Assembly (NCBI GenBank): GCA_021811605.1
Contig: JAJZNR010000024.1
Location: forward strand, 1 to 37,750
Direction: 5' to 3'
DNA: 37,750 bases
Source of the DNA: Microcaldota archaeon
Lineage (GTDB): Archaea; Micrarchaeota; Micrarchaeia; Micrarchaeales; Micrarchaeaceae
How positions within the stretch are numbered: the first letter of the stretch is position 1; each line of letters starts with the position of its first letter. Positions 27,884 through 35,791 of this stretch are shown piece by piece. The position numbers and the translations under genes are program-made. Under the pieces are notes generated by a model. The model searched no databases. It had not been told where the DNA came from and saw only the letters and a program-made list of their open reading frames with translations.

Positions 27884-28774
27884 ATGTTGCGTTCCCAGTC
27901 CGCGATGGAATACCTGATGACATACGGGTGGGCGATACTAATCATAGCTGTTGTTTTGGGGATCCTGTTCCAGCTCGGAGTCTTCTCTTCGGGAAACTTC
28001 CAGCCGCATGCGCAGGCCGGGTCGTGCCAGGTAAGCAGGACGGCTGCAGGGGTATCTTTGGAGGGGCAGTGCAACGGTCTTCTGCCGGAGTATGTTGCGA
28101 ATTTTGGCAGTGGAACAAGCACCGCCGCTGAGGTGGAGGGTACCAGTCTGAAAGGATTTTCCACAGCCTACCCTATTACGGTGACAGCTTGGGTTTACCT
28201 GCAAAGCCTGAATGGTTATTCTACAGTAGAGGGAGTATTCTCATATGGCTCAAACTGTGGAAATACGGAAACCCTTGATTTTGTGAGCAACGGCGGCAGC
28301 CCGCCAAGCGCCGTGCCGTTTATAGATGCTTGCGGCGACAATTACGAGTCCAATCTACTTGCCCCGCTTAACACGTGGAATTTCGTAGCTTACACATTAA
28401 ATTCTGGTGGAACACTAACGTTCTACCTGAATTCACAATCAAATACAATCAGCGGAGCAGCTAGCCAGGTCATCGTACCTAATGATTTCCTTATAGGGAA
28501 GGATCAGGAGGGAGGGATTAACACACTGTATGACAACATAAATGGATATATCTCGAACGTGCAAGTTTACAACACAACTCTTTCAAGCACCGAAGTTCAA
28601 GCGCTTTATCTCGAGGGCATAGGCGGCGCGCCAATCCGTCCGCAGAACCTTGCCGCATGGTGGCCGCTGAATGGCAATCTTAACGATTATTCTGGAAATA
28701 ACAATAACGCAGCTCCGGTAGGCAACGGGATCTTGTACAGCAGCTCGTGGGAGAGCGGGTACACACCACCGTGA
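27884..28774 (+). CDS. Class III signal peptide (prepilin-like) LamG protein
   Basis: MLRSQSAMEYLMTYGWAILIIAVVLGILFQLGVFSSGNFQPHAQAGSCQVSRTAAGVSLEGQCNGLLPEYV..., LamG-like core, C-terminus GIGGAPIRPQNLAAWWPLNGNLNDYSGNNNN..SSWESGYTPP*. Confidence 0.9.
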   Translation: MLRSQSAMEYLMTYGWAILIIAVVLGILFQLGVFSSGNFQPHAQAGSCQVSRTAAGVSLEGQCNGLLPEYVANFGSGTSTAAEVEGTSLKGFSTAYPITVTAWVYLQSLNGYSTVEGVFSYGSNCGNTETLDFVSNGGSPPSAVPFIDACGDNYESNLLAPLNTWNFVAYTLNSGGTLTFYLNSQSNTISGAASQVIVPNDFLIGKDQEGGINTLYDNINGYISNVQVYNTTLSSTEVQALYLEGIGGAPIRPQNLAAWWPLNGNLNDYSGNNNNAAPVGNGILYSSSWESGYTPP

Positions 28775-28778
28775 TAAC

Positions 28779-29183
28779 ATGTGCATATTGCGCCTTCTTT
28801 CAAAAGGCCTCGAATACGAACGCAGGGCAGTTTTACTTAACGGAAAGAGGCTCCATGCAATTATCGCTGACACCCCGAGAAAGATGACCGTAGGTCTAAT
28901 GTTCAGGCAAAAACTGAAGGACAACGAATGCATGCTTTTCGAATTCCCTGCAATGGGCTCTCATCCCATCTGGATGAAGAACATGATGTTCCCCATCGAT
29001 ATAATCTGGTGCGGTGCGGATGGCAGGATAGTTTACATTGTCCAGGACGCCCAGCCGCTCACCAAGTGGTGGCAGCTTTCCGGCTACACTCCCGACCACA
29101 ATTCAAAATATGTGATCGAGCTCAACTCCGGATTTGTCAGAAAGAACAAAATAAAAAAAGGGATGAAGGTGAGCTTTACTTGA
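28779..29183 (+). CDS. DUF192 family protein
   Basis: TVGLMFRQKLKDNECMLFEFPAMGSHPIWMKNMMFPIDIIWCGADGRIVYI. Confidence 0.88.
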   Translation: MCILRLLSKGLEYERRAVLLNGKRLHAIIADTPRKMTVGLMFRQKLKDNECMLFEFPAMGSHPIWMKNMMFPIDIIWCGADGRIVYIVQDAQPLTKWWQLSGYTPDHNSKYVIELNSGFVRKNKIKKGMKVSFT

Positions 29184-29496
29184 GGGCGGCTGCCTGTGCC
29201 TTCGTGTAGAGGTTATGTGGAATGGTAAGATCCCTCACATCCACGACATTCAGGCCCGCTCTAAGCAGATCCCTCGCCTTTTCAATTTCAGAGAATGGTG
29301 CACCGATACCCTCCAATCGCCTCAAGCTGCTTAGTCTTTCCCGTATCTCATCTGCCGGATTCGTTACCCAGACACTGTCAACTCTTACTCTCTCCTGTCC
29401 GTTACTGCAGGTCTTATCCTGCCCTCCGGAAGGAGGCAGACGCACAGTACCAAGTCCTACAGCTACATTTCCCAGTCCGGGTATATTCCTATTCAT
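29176..29496 (-). CDS. Hypothetical protein
   Basis: 106 aa ORF, convergent with DUF192 gene. Confidence 0.55.
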   Translation of the reverse strand: MNRNIPGLGNVAVGLGTVRLPPSGGQDKTCSNGQERVRVDSVWVTNPADEIRERLSSLRRLEGIGAPFSEIEKARDLLRAGLNVVDVRDLTIPHNLYTKAQAAALK

Positions 29497-29749
29497 AGAC
29501 TCACCAGTCGCTTCGCATAACCTACATTAGTAATATATTTATAATTTCCGCTCTCGTGACGCTTAAACTAGGACCTTGGGGTATCGAATTTCGTACCCCA
29601 GCGCGCAAATAACTGGATAAACGAGTGTATCGCGCGTTCATATTCACGGAGGCGAAACGGTTTCAACCCACGCATGGAAGTGCTGCATCGGCGGGGCCTG
29701 ACCTGTTATGCGCTCGAATCCGGTCTCGTGCCAAGAAAGTTGCCCTCAA

Positions 29750-29797
29750 AATAGAAAAGAAAGAAGAAAAGAAAAAAAAAGAAAAGGGAAGCGCAAT
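29750..29797 (-). terminator. Poly-U terminator after the small basic protein gene
   Basis: On the minus strand a GCGC-rich short hairpin is followed by TTTTCTTTTTTTTTCTTTTC. Confidence 0.5.
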
Positions 29798-30030
29798 CAG
29801 CGCCTTCCCTTTCGGTTCATCTTTGCCCTCGCTACGTAACCGCCCTTGTCGATGAAGTAAAGGAATCCTTCCTCCCTCTTTACCCTCTCGCTTCCGACCT
29901 TGGCCTTCCTGCCCCTTGTGTTTGTCTTCATAGGAGTCCTCCATACGAATCCATCCTTTCCAAGATAGTACAGGTACCCATCCTCGCGGCTTATTTTCTC
30001 GTCTGTCATTCGTTCTGCCATAAAATTCAC
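29797..30030 (-). CDS. Small basic protein with internal tandem duplication
   Basis: SREDGYLYYLGKDGFVWRTPMK / KREEGFLYFIDKGGYVARAKMN. Confidence 0.75.
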   Translation of the reverse strand: MNFMAERMTDEKISREDGYLYYLGKDGFVWRTPMKTNTRGRKAKVGSERVKREEGFLYFIDKGGYVARAKMNRKGRR

Positions 30031-30183
30031 CGAATTTTCGATAGCACTACTCTGCGTATCTTTAAATATCTATCGTCGGTGCACCGTCGGGAATTAAGGT
30101 AAACTGCGGATTCAGAGCAGTATATAAACCTGTTGCTACCCCGATAACCACAACAATTATTATTCCTTGTCTATTGTAACATA

Positions 30184-30936
30184 ATGGTTATCATGATGGA
30201 AATCGTTCTGGAGCAGAAGGCTAATCTCAAAGGCTACACTATGATTGAGGGCTTTCCCGGTGCTGGACTGGTGGGTCCGATGGCGATAAGCTATCTCATA
30301 GAGAAGATGGAACTGCGGTACATAGGACATATTGAAAGCGATGACTTCCCCCCGCTCGTTGCGGTGCACCGCGACGTGCCGATGCCTCCGGTAAGGGTGT
30401 ACGCTAGCGATAAGGCAAAGCTCGTCACTGTGCTTGCGGAGTTCGCAATTCCGCTCGACATAACCTACGAGCTCACGAACAAGCTTTACGAGTTCATAAA
30501 GAAGAACGGCATAGCAAGGATAGTATCCATAGGAGGGATGCCTGCGCCGCAGCAGACCGTCGCGCTGGAGACTGTTTTCGGAATTGCATCGAACGACACG
30601 ATGAGAAAGGAGGTTCAGAAGGCAGGGCTAAAGCAGATAGGAGAGGGCGTCGCCACCGGGGTGAGCGCTCTCATGCTGATGAAGTCAGCGTCTGACGGCA
30701 CACCGGACATAAGCATACTTGTCCCGGTCGACCCGAACATACTGGATCCGATTTACGCAGAGCTCGCGATAAAGAGCCTGAACAAGCTCCTTAGCCTTAA
30801 GGTCGATGTCAACGAGCTTGACAAGGAGGCGAAGGAGGTGGAGGCGAAGGTGCGAGACCTCATAAAGAGAGGTAGGGATGTGCAGGAGATGCACAAGAAG
30901 TCGATAGACCAGGCAGGTCCATCGATGTACGCATAG
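30184..30936 (+). CDS. Proteasome assembly chaperone (PAC2) family protein
   Basis: MIEGFPGAGLVGPMAISYLIEKMELRYIGHIESDDFPPL; IVSIGGMPAP. Confidence 0.92.
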   Translation: MVIMMEIVLEQKANLKGYTMIEGFPGAGLVGPMAISYLIEKMELRYIGHIESDDFPPLVAVHRDVPMPPVRVYASDKAKLVTVLAEFAIPLDITYELTNKLYEFIKKNGIARIVSIGGMPAPQQTVALETVFGIASNDTMRKEVQKAGLKQIGEGVATGVSALMLMKSASDGTPDISILVPVDPNILDPIYAELAIKSLNKLLSLKVDVNELDKEAKEVEAKVRDLIKRGRDVQEMHKKSIDQAGPSMYA

Positions 30937-30944
30937 GCGATTGA

Positions 30945-31400
30945 TTGGAAAGCGCGCTCGACATCCTGTACAAGACCTACAAAGTCAAGGAGTATCTTAT
31001 CAAGGACTACAGGTATTGGACGTGGTCCATCAGACCCGCGCAATGCACTCTCGGCGCAAGCATCGTCTGCATGAAGAGACCGGTTCCCACTTTCGCCGAT
31101 GCGCTGCCGGAAGAGATGGCGGAGCTGGCGATTGTTGGGAAAGACCTAGAAACCACACTGAGGAAAACGTTCGTGTACGAGAAGATGAATTGGTTGGCGC
31201 TGATGATGGTAGACCAACAGGTCCATTTCCACGTCGTGCCTAGATACTCTGCAAAGAAGGAATTCGCTGGGGTTTCATGGGAGGATCCGGGATGGCCAAA
31301 GTTAGCGGTCTTGGCCGGCCAGAACAAGCTTGGCGACTCCCCAGACACGAATCCCGACATCGTTGCTAAGGTAATCTCCGCCGTCAAGGCGAACCTGTAG
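30945..31400 (+). CDS. HIT-like protein
   Basis: DQQVHFHVVPRYS matches the histidine-triad region; TTG start. Confidence 0.8.
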   Translation: MESALDILYKTYKVKEYLIKDYRYWTWSIRPAQCTLGASIVCMKRPVPTFADALPEEMAELAIVGKDLETTLRKTFVYEKMNWLALMMVDQQVHFHVVPRYSAKKEFAGVSWEDPGWPKLAVLAGQNKLGDSPDTNPDIVAKVISAVKANL

Positions 31401-31433
31401 CCTTTAATATTGCTTCTCTCAATCCTCTTTCAT

Positions 31434-31542
31434 GCAGGGGTGGCAGAGCCCGGAATGGCAAAGCAAAGCCACGGAAAATGCGCGGGACTTAAGATCCCGT
31501 GGCCTAGCGCCTTCGAGAGTTCAAATCTCTCCCCCTGCACCA
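31434..31542 (+). tRNA. tRNA-Leu (anticodon TAA), encoded CCA, ~21-nt D-loop insertion
   Basis: Acceptor GCAGGGG/CCCCTGC-A-CCA; anticodon arm CGGGA-CTTAAGA-TCCCG; variable arm GGCCTAGCGCC; T-arm GAGAG-TTCAAAT-CTCTC; oversize D-arm. Confidence 0.88.
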
Positions 31543-31587
31543 TTTAAAACCGACGGAAAGAACAGAGTTCGAATCCGATGAGCTTTT

Positions 31588-32381
31588 TTGCTACTTTTTG
31601 CAAAAGTAGAAGAGAGGTGTCTGAACCTCTCTTTCCACGAGATTATCGAGCTGAAGTCAAGAATACACAATGTCTACGTTAAGCGCTTCAAGCAGAAATC
31701 CAGAGAGCCAAAGTACGGCTCCGTAAACAAGGGATTCACTGAACTTGAACTGCAGCATTTCCTCAGAAATGTTCCGAACGACAAGTTCAGGCTGCTTTTC
31801 AAATATCAGGCATATCTAGGTCTCAGGATCGGAGAAGTCACAAAGTTGCACATAAGAACATCGACTTCGAGAAGCGGGAGCTGACGATAAACAGCGAGAA
31901 AAGAAGGAAGACAGACTCGATGCTGATACCATCAGAACTATTTAGAGAAACATTAGTCTTCATCAGCCAACACGAGGTAGAAATAAAACAGGCAAGTGGT
32001 TATTTGTTCTTCAAGAATCACGGAAGCCACAACAAAGGGTCTTTTATAGACTCAAATTACACAAGGAAAATCTTCAGGCAAGCAATACAGAAATCGAATC
32101 TAGAATCAGTTTATGGTTACTCTGATGAAACCATGAGAAAAGAGCGCCCTCGCGCTCTTCATAGATTAACCACGCATAGCCTCAGGCACTATGCAATTAC
32201 TAGATTCACTAAAGCCACGAATGGTAATGTGGTATTGGCCAGCAGATTCGCGAGGCACTCAAATCCATCGATTACCATGCGGTATATCAGCAAGGACAAG
32301 AAGGAACTTTATGAAAACATAGAAGATGCATTCAATGAAGGTTTGTTAAACAGAATTGAAAGGCTCAAAAGTCATAAGTAA
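31588..32381 (+). pseudogene. Tyrosine recombinase/integrase, frameshifted and N-terminally short
   Basis: ORF 31588-31884 carries YLGLRIGEVTKLH (catalytic Arg); ORF 31920-32381 carries HSLRHYAITRF (HxxR) and ARHSNPSITMRYI; frames join near 31852-31856. Confidence 0.88.
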
Positions 32382-32386
32382 CGGAT

Positions 32387-32671
32387 TTATCTCCTCAATG
32401 TTTTGGAGACTGGTGCCGGCTTGTACGACGTAGGCACATTTACCGGCTTAAACTGCGCTCCTGATCTCTTCAATTCTTCAAGTTGCTTCCTATTTACGAA
32501 AGTATCCCCGTTTTCACGCTGATGGAACTCGCCGTGCAGTGCTTCGACACCTATTATCTCATCCCTCCTAGTCTTGAAGTGCACTGCAATCCTCTCATCA
32601 TCCTGCAGAGCCTCAATATGCTTGTCTAGTGCCATAGCCATTTCATGACCTATTGTACTTATTGCTACCAT
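32387..32671 (-). CDS. Hypothetical protein
   Basis: 94 aa ORF convergent with integrase. Confidence 0.5.
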   Translation of the reverse strand: MVAISTIGHEMAMALDKHIEALQDDERIAVHFKTRRDEIIGVEALHGEFHQRENGDTFVNRKQLEELKRSGAQFKPVNVPTSYKPAPVSKTLRR

Positions 32672-32860
32672 ATCGCATCATCTTTTTAGATTCTTAAAGC
32701 CTTTCCCTCACCTTAGCCTTGTTCAAAAACCCCTACTTTTTAGACAGATTACAGAATTTATGGACAGATTTATGCTGTGCGCAGAAAAGAACGGCCCGCA
32801 AAGCACTACTTAGGAGCACTTGCTTATTTATAAGTTGCATGTGTTAATCTTGCGGTTTCT

Positions 32861-33473
32861 ATGGAGTATGTCTACAAGAAAGGAGAGATAATATACCCTG
32901 ACAAGAAGCTCACTCTGCTTGACAAGCTAGTTCTCAAGTTCATTAATGCCATCGATTTCAAATATGTCATAGTAAGCGGATATATCGCAATACTTTTCGG
33001 GAGGAGCAGAGATACCGAAGACATCAACATGTTCATAGAGAAAATTTCCACGAAAGACTTTGGCTTATTCTGTGAGAAGATTCACTCGTGTGGTTTCTAT
33101 CTTCTCGATGCGGAAAACTCCGCAGATGCTTACAATAGGTTGCAAGAAGGGTTTTCAGTAAGGTTTGCTGAAAATGGTACAGCAGAACCGAATTTTGAGC
33201 TGAAGTTCCCTAAAAAAAGACACTGATTACTACAGCCTAGAACACCCGATAAAAGTGATACTAGGCAAAAAGAACATGTTTATTATTTCTCCTTTAGAAC
33301 TTCAGATTGCATTCAAACTATATCTTGGCAGCGAAAAAGATGAGCTTGACGCAAGGCATTTATACGGTATCTTCAAAAATGATATTGATATCAGGCTGCT
33401 GAAAACCTTTATAGGAAAACTAAATGTTAAACAGAAATATACAGAGGAAGTACTGGGCGAGAAACTTGATTAA
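32861..33473 (+). pseudogene. Nucleotidyltransferase-like (possible AbiEii/MNT-type toxin-antitoxin component), frameshifted at an A7 run
   Basis: VIVSGYIAILFGRSRDTEDINMFIEK...; joining at A6 instead of A7 gives ELKFPKKDTDYYSLEHPIKVILGKKNMFIISPLELQIAFKLYLGSEKDELDARHLY. Confidence 0.75.
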
Positions 33474-33672
33474 ATGGAACAAGAAGAAGCTTTTGAGAGA
33501 TCTTAAAGAGGCCAGGCAGAAGAATCGCATTGGAAATCTAGCGTTCATAGACTTATATGTAGCTTGGCTGAAAAGAACGAGCAACAAAGACTGGAGCAAA
33601 CGCCAAAAGATGTTCTCTGACAGCATATACAAGGCCAACAAGCGGCTGAAATTAAACCAGACACATTCTTAA
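33424..33672 (+). CDS. Small basic hypothetical protein overlapping the nucleotidyltransferase 3' end
   Basis: ...LIKWNKKKLLRDLKEARQKNRIGNLAFIDLYVAWLKRTSNKDWSKRQKMFSDSIYKANKR; likely starts near TTG ~33468. Confidence 0.55.
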   Translation: MLNRNIQRKYWARNLIKWNKKKLLRDLKEARQKNRIGNLAFIDLYVAWLKRTSNKDWSKRQKMFSDSIYKANKRLKLNQTHS

Positions 33673-33836
33673 CCCTCGAGCACTGCGGCTCCGAAAAACA
33701 AGCGCACAGCCTAATGTTCCAGCTCACCTACTTAGAAGAGCAAAGGATCAGTTCGTAGAACTGAGAAAGCACCAGAAGCCTGAAATGATTGACGCAATCG
33801 AAGAGGTTCTGGGCAGCCTTTAAATATTATATTGAA

Positions 33837-34060
33837 GGCAACTCCTTTTACCTGGGTTTGCTTGAGAGGTAAAACCCTCCAAATTTGCGGGCATAAGCCC
33901 GCGGGATGCAAACCGAGGACCACACATCCGTCTATAGCGCCGGTAGTTCACGAACATACCGGACATGGAATTCCGCAGCGACGCTGAGTAAGGAAACCGA
34001 AACCGTGAAACTGCGGTGTTGCCATGGAAGCGGCTTTTAGTAGATGGGTCAGGGAAGCGG
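33837..34060 (+). mobile_element. Decayed IS200/IS605-like TnpB 3' end with structured (omega/reRNA-like) sequence
   Basis: Frame MQTEDHTSVYSAGSSRTYRTWNSAATLSKETETVKLRCCHGSGF* ending at TAG 34038-34040 resembles TnpB C-terminal tails; several stable hairpins; GAAGCGGCTTTTAG... end. Confidence 0.4.
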
Positions 34061-34153
34061 AACAAAGCAAAATCTTAAATACACTAATAATACAACATAT
34101 TTGCTCTATACATAGAGCCTGCTTTTTTCAGCAGCAAACAACCACGTGTTAAT

Positions 34154-35602
34154 ATGGACAATGGACATGAATACGATGTCATAGTCGCAGGCGCAGGACT
34201 CGCGGGCAACCTTGCGGCAGCAGGCGCGGCCAAGGCAGGCCTCAACGTGCTGCTTCTCGACAAGAACAAGCCGGAGGAGCCGGGCAAGAAGACCAACTGG
34301 GGCTGGGTGTGCGGCGACGCTGTCGCGGTGCAGCACCTCAACTTCGTTAAGGATCATCTTGGACTGTCGTTCTCGAAACCGGAGCTCGACGTCCAGGTGG
34401 ACGGCGTTATCGCATATTCTCCTGACATGGAGTCCAAGTTCCTATTCGACGGCGAGGGGTACGTTCTCGACCGCCCCGAATTCGAGAGGAAGCTGAGGGA
34501 CTTCGCGGTTAAGAGCGGCGCCCATTACGTTCCGCAGTTCGATGTCGAAGGCCCTCTCATAGAGGAAAACTCCGTGAAGGGGATATTCGGCAAGGACAAG
34601 GACATGAAGCACATGGAGATCCGCGCCAAAGTCGTGGTCGATGCCCTGGGGATAGCCACGAACCTGAGGAGAAAGCTTCCCGACAATCCATATATAGACA
34701 GGGTTGTCGACGTCGAAGATGTAGAGAGCACGGGCAGGTACATTTATGATATGGAAGTCACGGAGGAGGACCCGCGCTACTACGACCCGAAGAACGCGCT
34801 CATACATCTCAACCAGACGATATCGCCAGGCGGATATGGATGGGTATTTCCAAAGAGCCAGTACGGCAGGGTCAACATCGGCATCGGGGTGCAGAGGGCA
34901 AGCCTCATAATAAGGAACCAGAAGCTAGGCAAGAACGACACGCTCCACTCGCTAATGGACGAGTACGTCAGGTGGGTCCCGAATCTCAAGAACCCGAAAC
35001 CTTTCATGAAGGACAACAACGGGAAAGGGTACTGGAGCGTGGCTGTCAGGCGGCAGCTCGAATGCCTGGTCTACAACGGATATATAGGCGCAGGTGACAG
35101 CATGGCGATGCCCAACCCAATCAGCGCAGGCGGAATAGGGCCTGCTCTCGTGTCTGGAGTGCTCGCAGGCGAGCACGCGGCGCGCGCGGTCCACGACCGC
35201 GATGCTGGCATGAAGAACCTCTGGCAGTACAACCTCGACTTCAATACCGCCTACGGGAGCAAGACGGCAGGCATGGAAGTTTTCAGGACGTATCTGCAGA
35301 GCCTGAACAACGAGACGATCAACTACGGTATGAAGAACTTCCTCTCCACAAAAGAGGCGGAAGACCTATGTTATGGAAGGACGCCAGAGCTCAGCCTTGC
35401 AGGGAAGTTCAAGATGGTGTTGAAGGGCGCTGGCAACATAAGCGCATTCTCCAACCTTGTCTATGCAGTGAAGAAGATGAAGAGGCTAAACGCACTGTAC
35501 GAGCAGTACCCGAAGACCATGGAGGAGTTCCCGAAATGGAGGCAGCAGGTGACTGCAGAGGTTGAGGAGACGAAGCAGCGCTTCCAGCCAAATCCTATTT
35601 AA
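34154..35602 (+). CDS. Geranylgeranyl reductase family (archaeal lipid saturation) flavoprotein
   Basis: YDVIVAGAGLAGNLAAAGAAKAGLNVLLLDKN; GDSMAMPNPISAGGIGPALVSG. Confidence 0.92.
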   Translation: MDNGHEYDVIVAGAGLAGNLAAAGAAKAGLNVLLLDKNKPEEPGKKTNWGWVCGDAVAVQHLNFVKDHLGLSFSKPELDVQVDGVIAYSPDMESKFLFDGEGYVLDRPEFERKLRDFAVKSGAHYVPQFDVEGPLIEENSVKGIFGKDKDMKHMEIRAKVVVDALGIATNLRRKLPDNPYIDRVVDVEDVESTGRYIYDMEVTEEDPRYYDPKNALIHLNQTISPGGYGWVFPKSQYGRVNIGIGVQRASLIIRNQKLGKNDTLHSLMDEYVRWVPNLKNPKPFMKDNNGKGYWSVAVRRQLECLVYNGYIGAGDSMAMPNPISAGGIGPALVSGVLAGEHAARAVHDRDAGMKNLWQYNLDFNTAYGSKTAGMEVFRTYLQSLNNETINYGMKNFLSTKEAEDLCYGRTPELSLAGKFKMVLKGAGNISAFSNLVYAVKKMKRLNALYEQYPKTMEEFPKWRQQVTAEVEETKQRFQPNPI

Positions 35603-35611
35603 GTGATGACA

Positions 35612-35791
35612 ATGGCAGCAATCGAGCAGTATACTAAGTTTGAGAAAGCGAGGATAATCGGGGCACGCGCCCTGCAGCTTGCTTACGGGGCTCCGCCGCT
35701 CATAAAGGTTCCGGCAGGGATGATAAACCCTATAGACCTCGCAGAGCTGGAGTTCGATAAGCGCGTAATCCCGATAACGATTCTGAAATGA
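35612..35791 (+). CDS. rpoK: DNA-directed RNA polymerase subunit K (Rpb6-like)
   Basis: YTKFEKARIIGARALQLAYGAPPLIKVPAGMINPIDLAELEFDKRVIPITI. Confidence 0.93.
   Translation: MAAIEQYTKFEKARIIGARALQLAYGAPPLIKVPAGMINPIDLAELEFDKRVIPITILK

Noticed and set aside
29640-29750. tRNA-like GCTCGAATCCGGTCTCGTGCCA
   Set aside because: Cannot be folded by eye into a cloverleaf with a matching acceptor and anticodon arm.
33837-34060. RNase P RNA or SRP RNA identity for the structured region
   Set aside because: Does not show the conserved RNase P (GGAGGAAAGUC-like) or SRP helix-8 motifs; the TnpB-tail explanation fits better.
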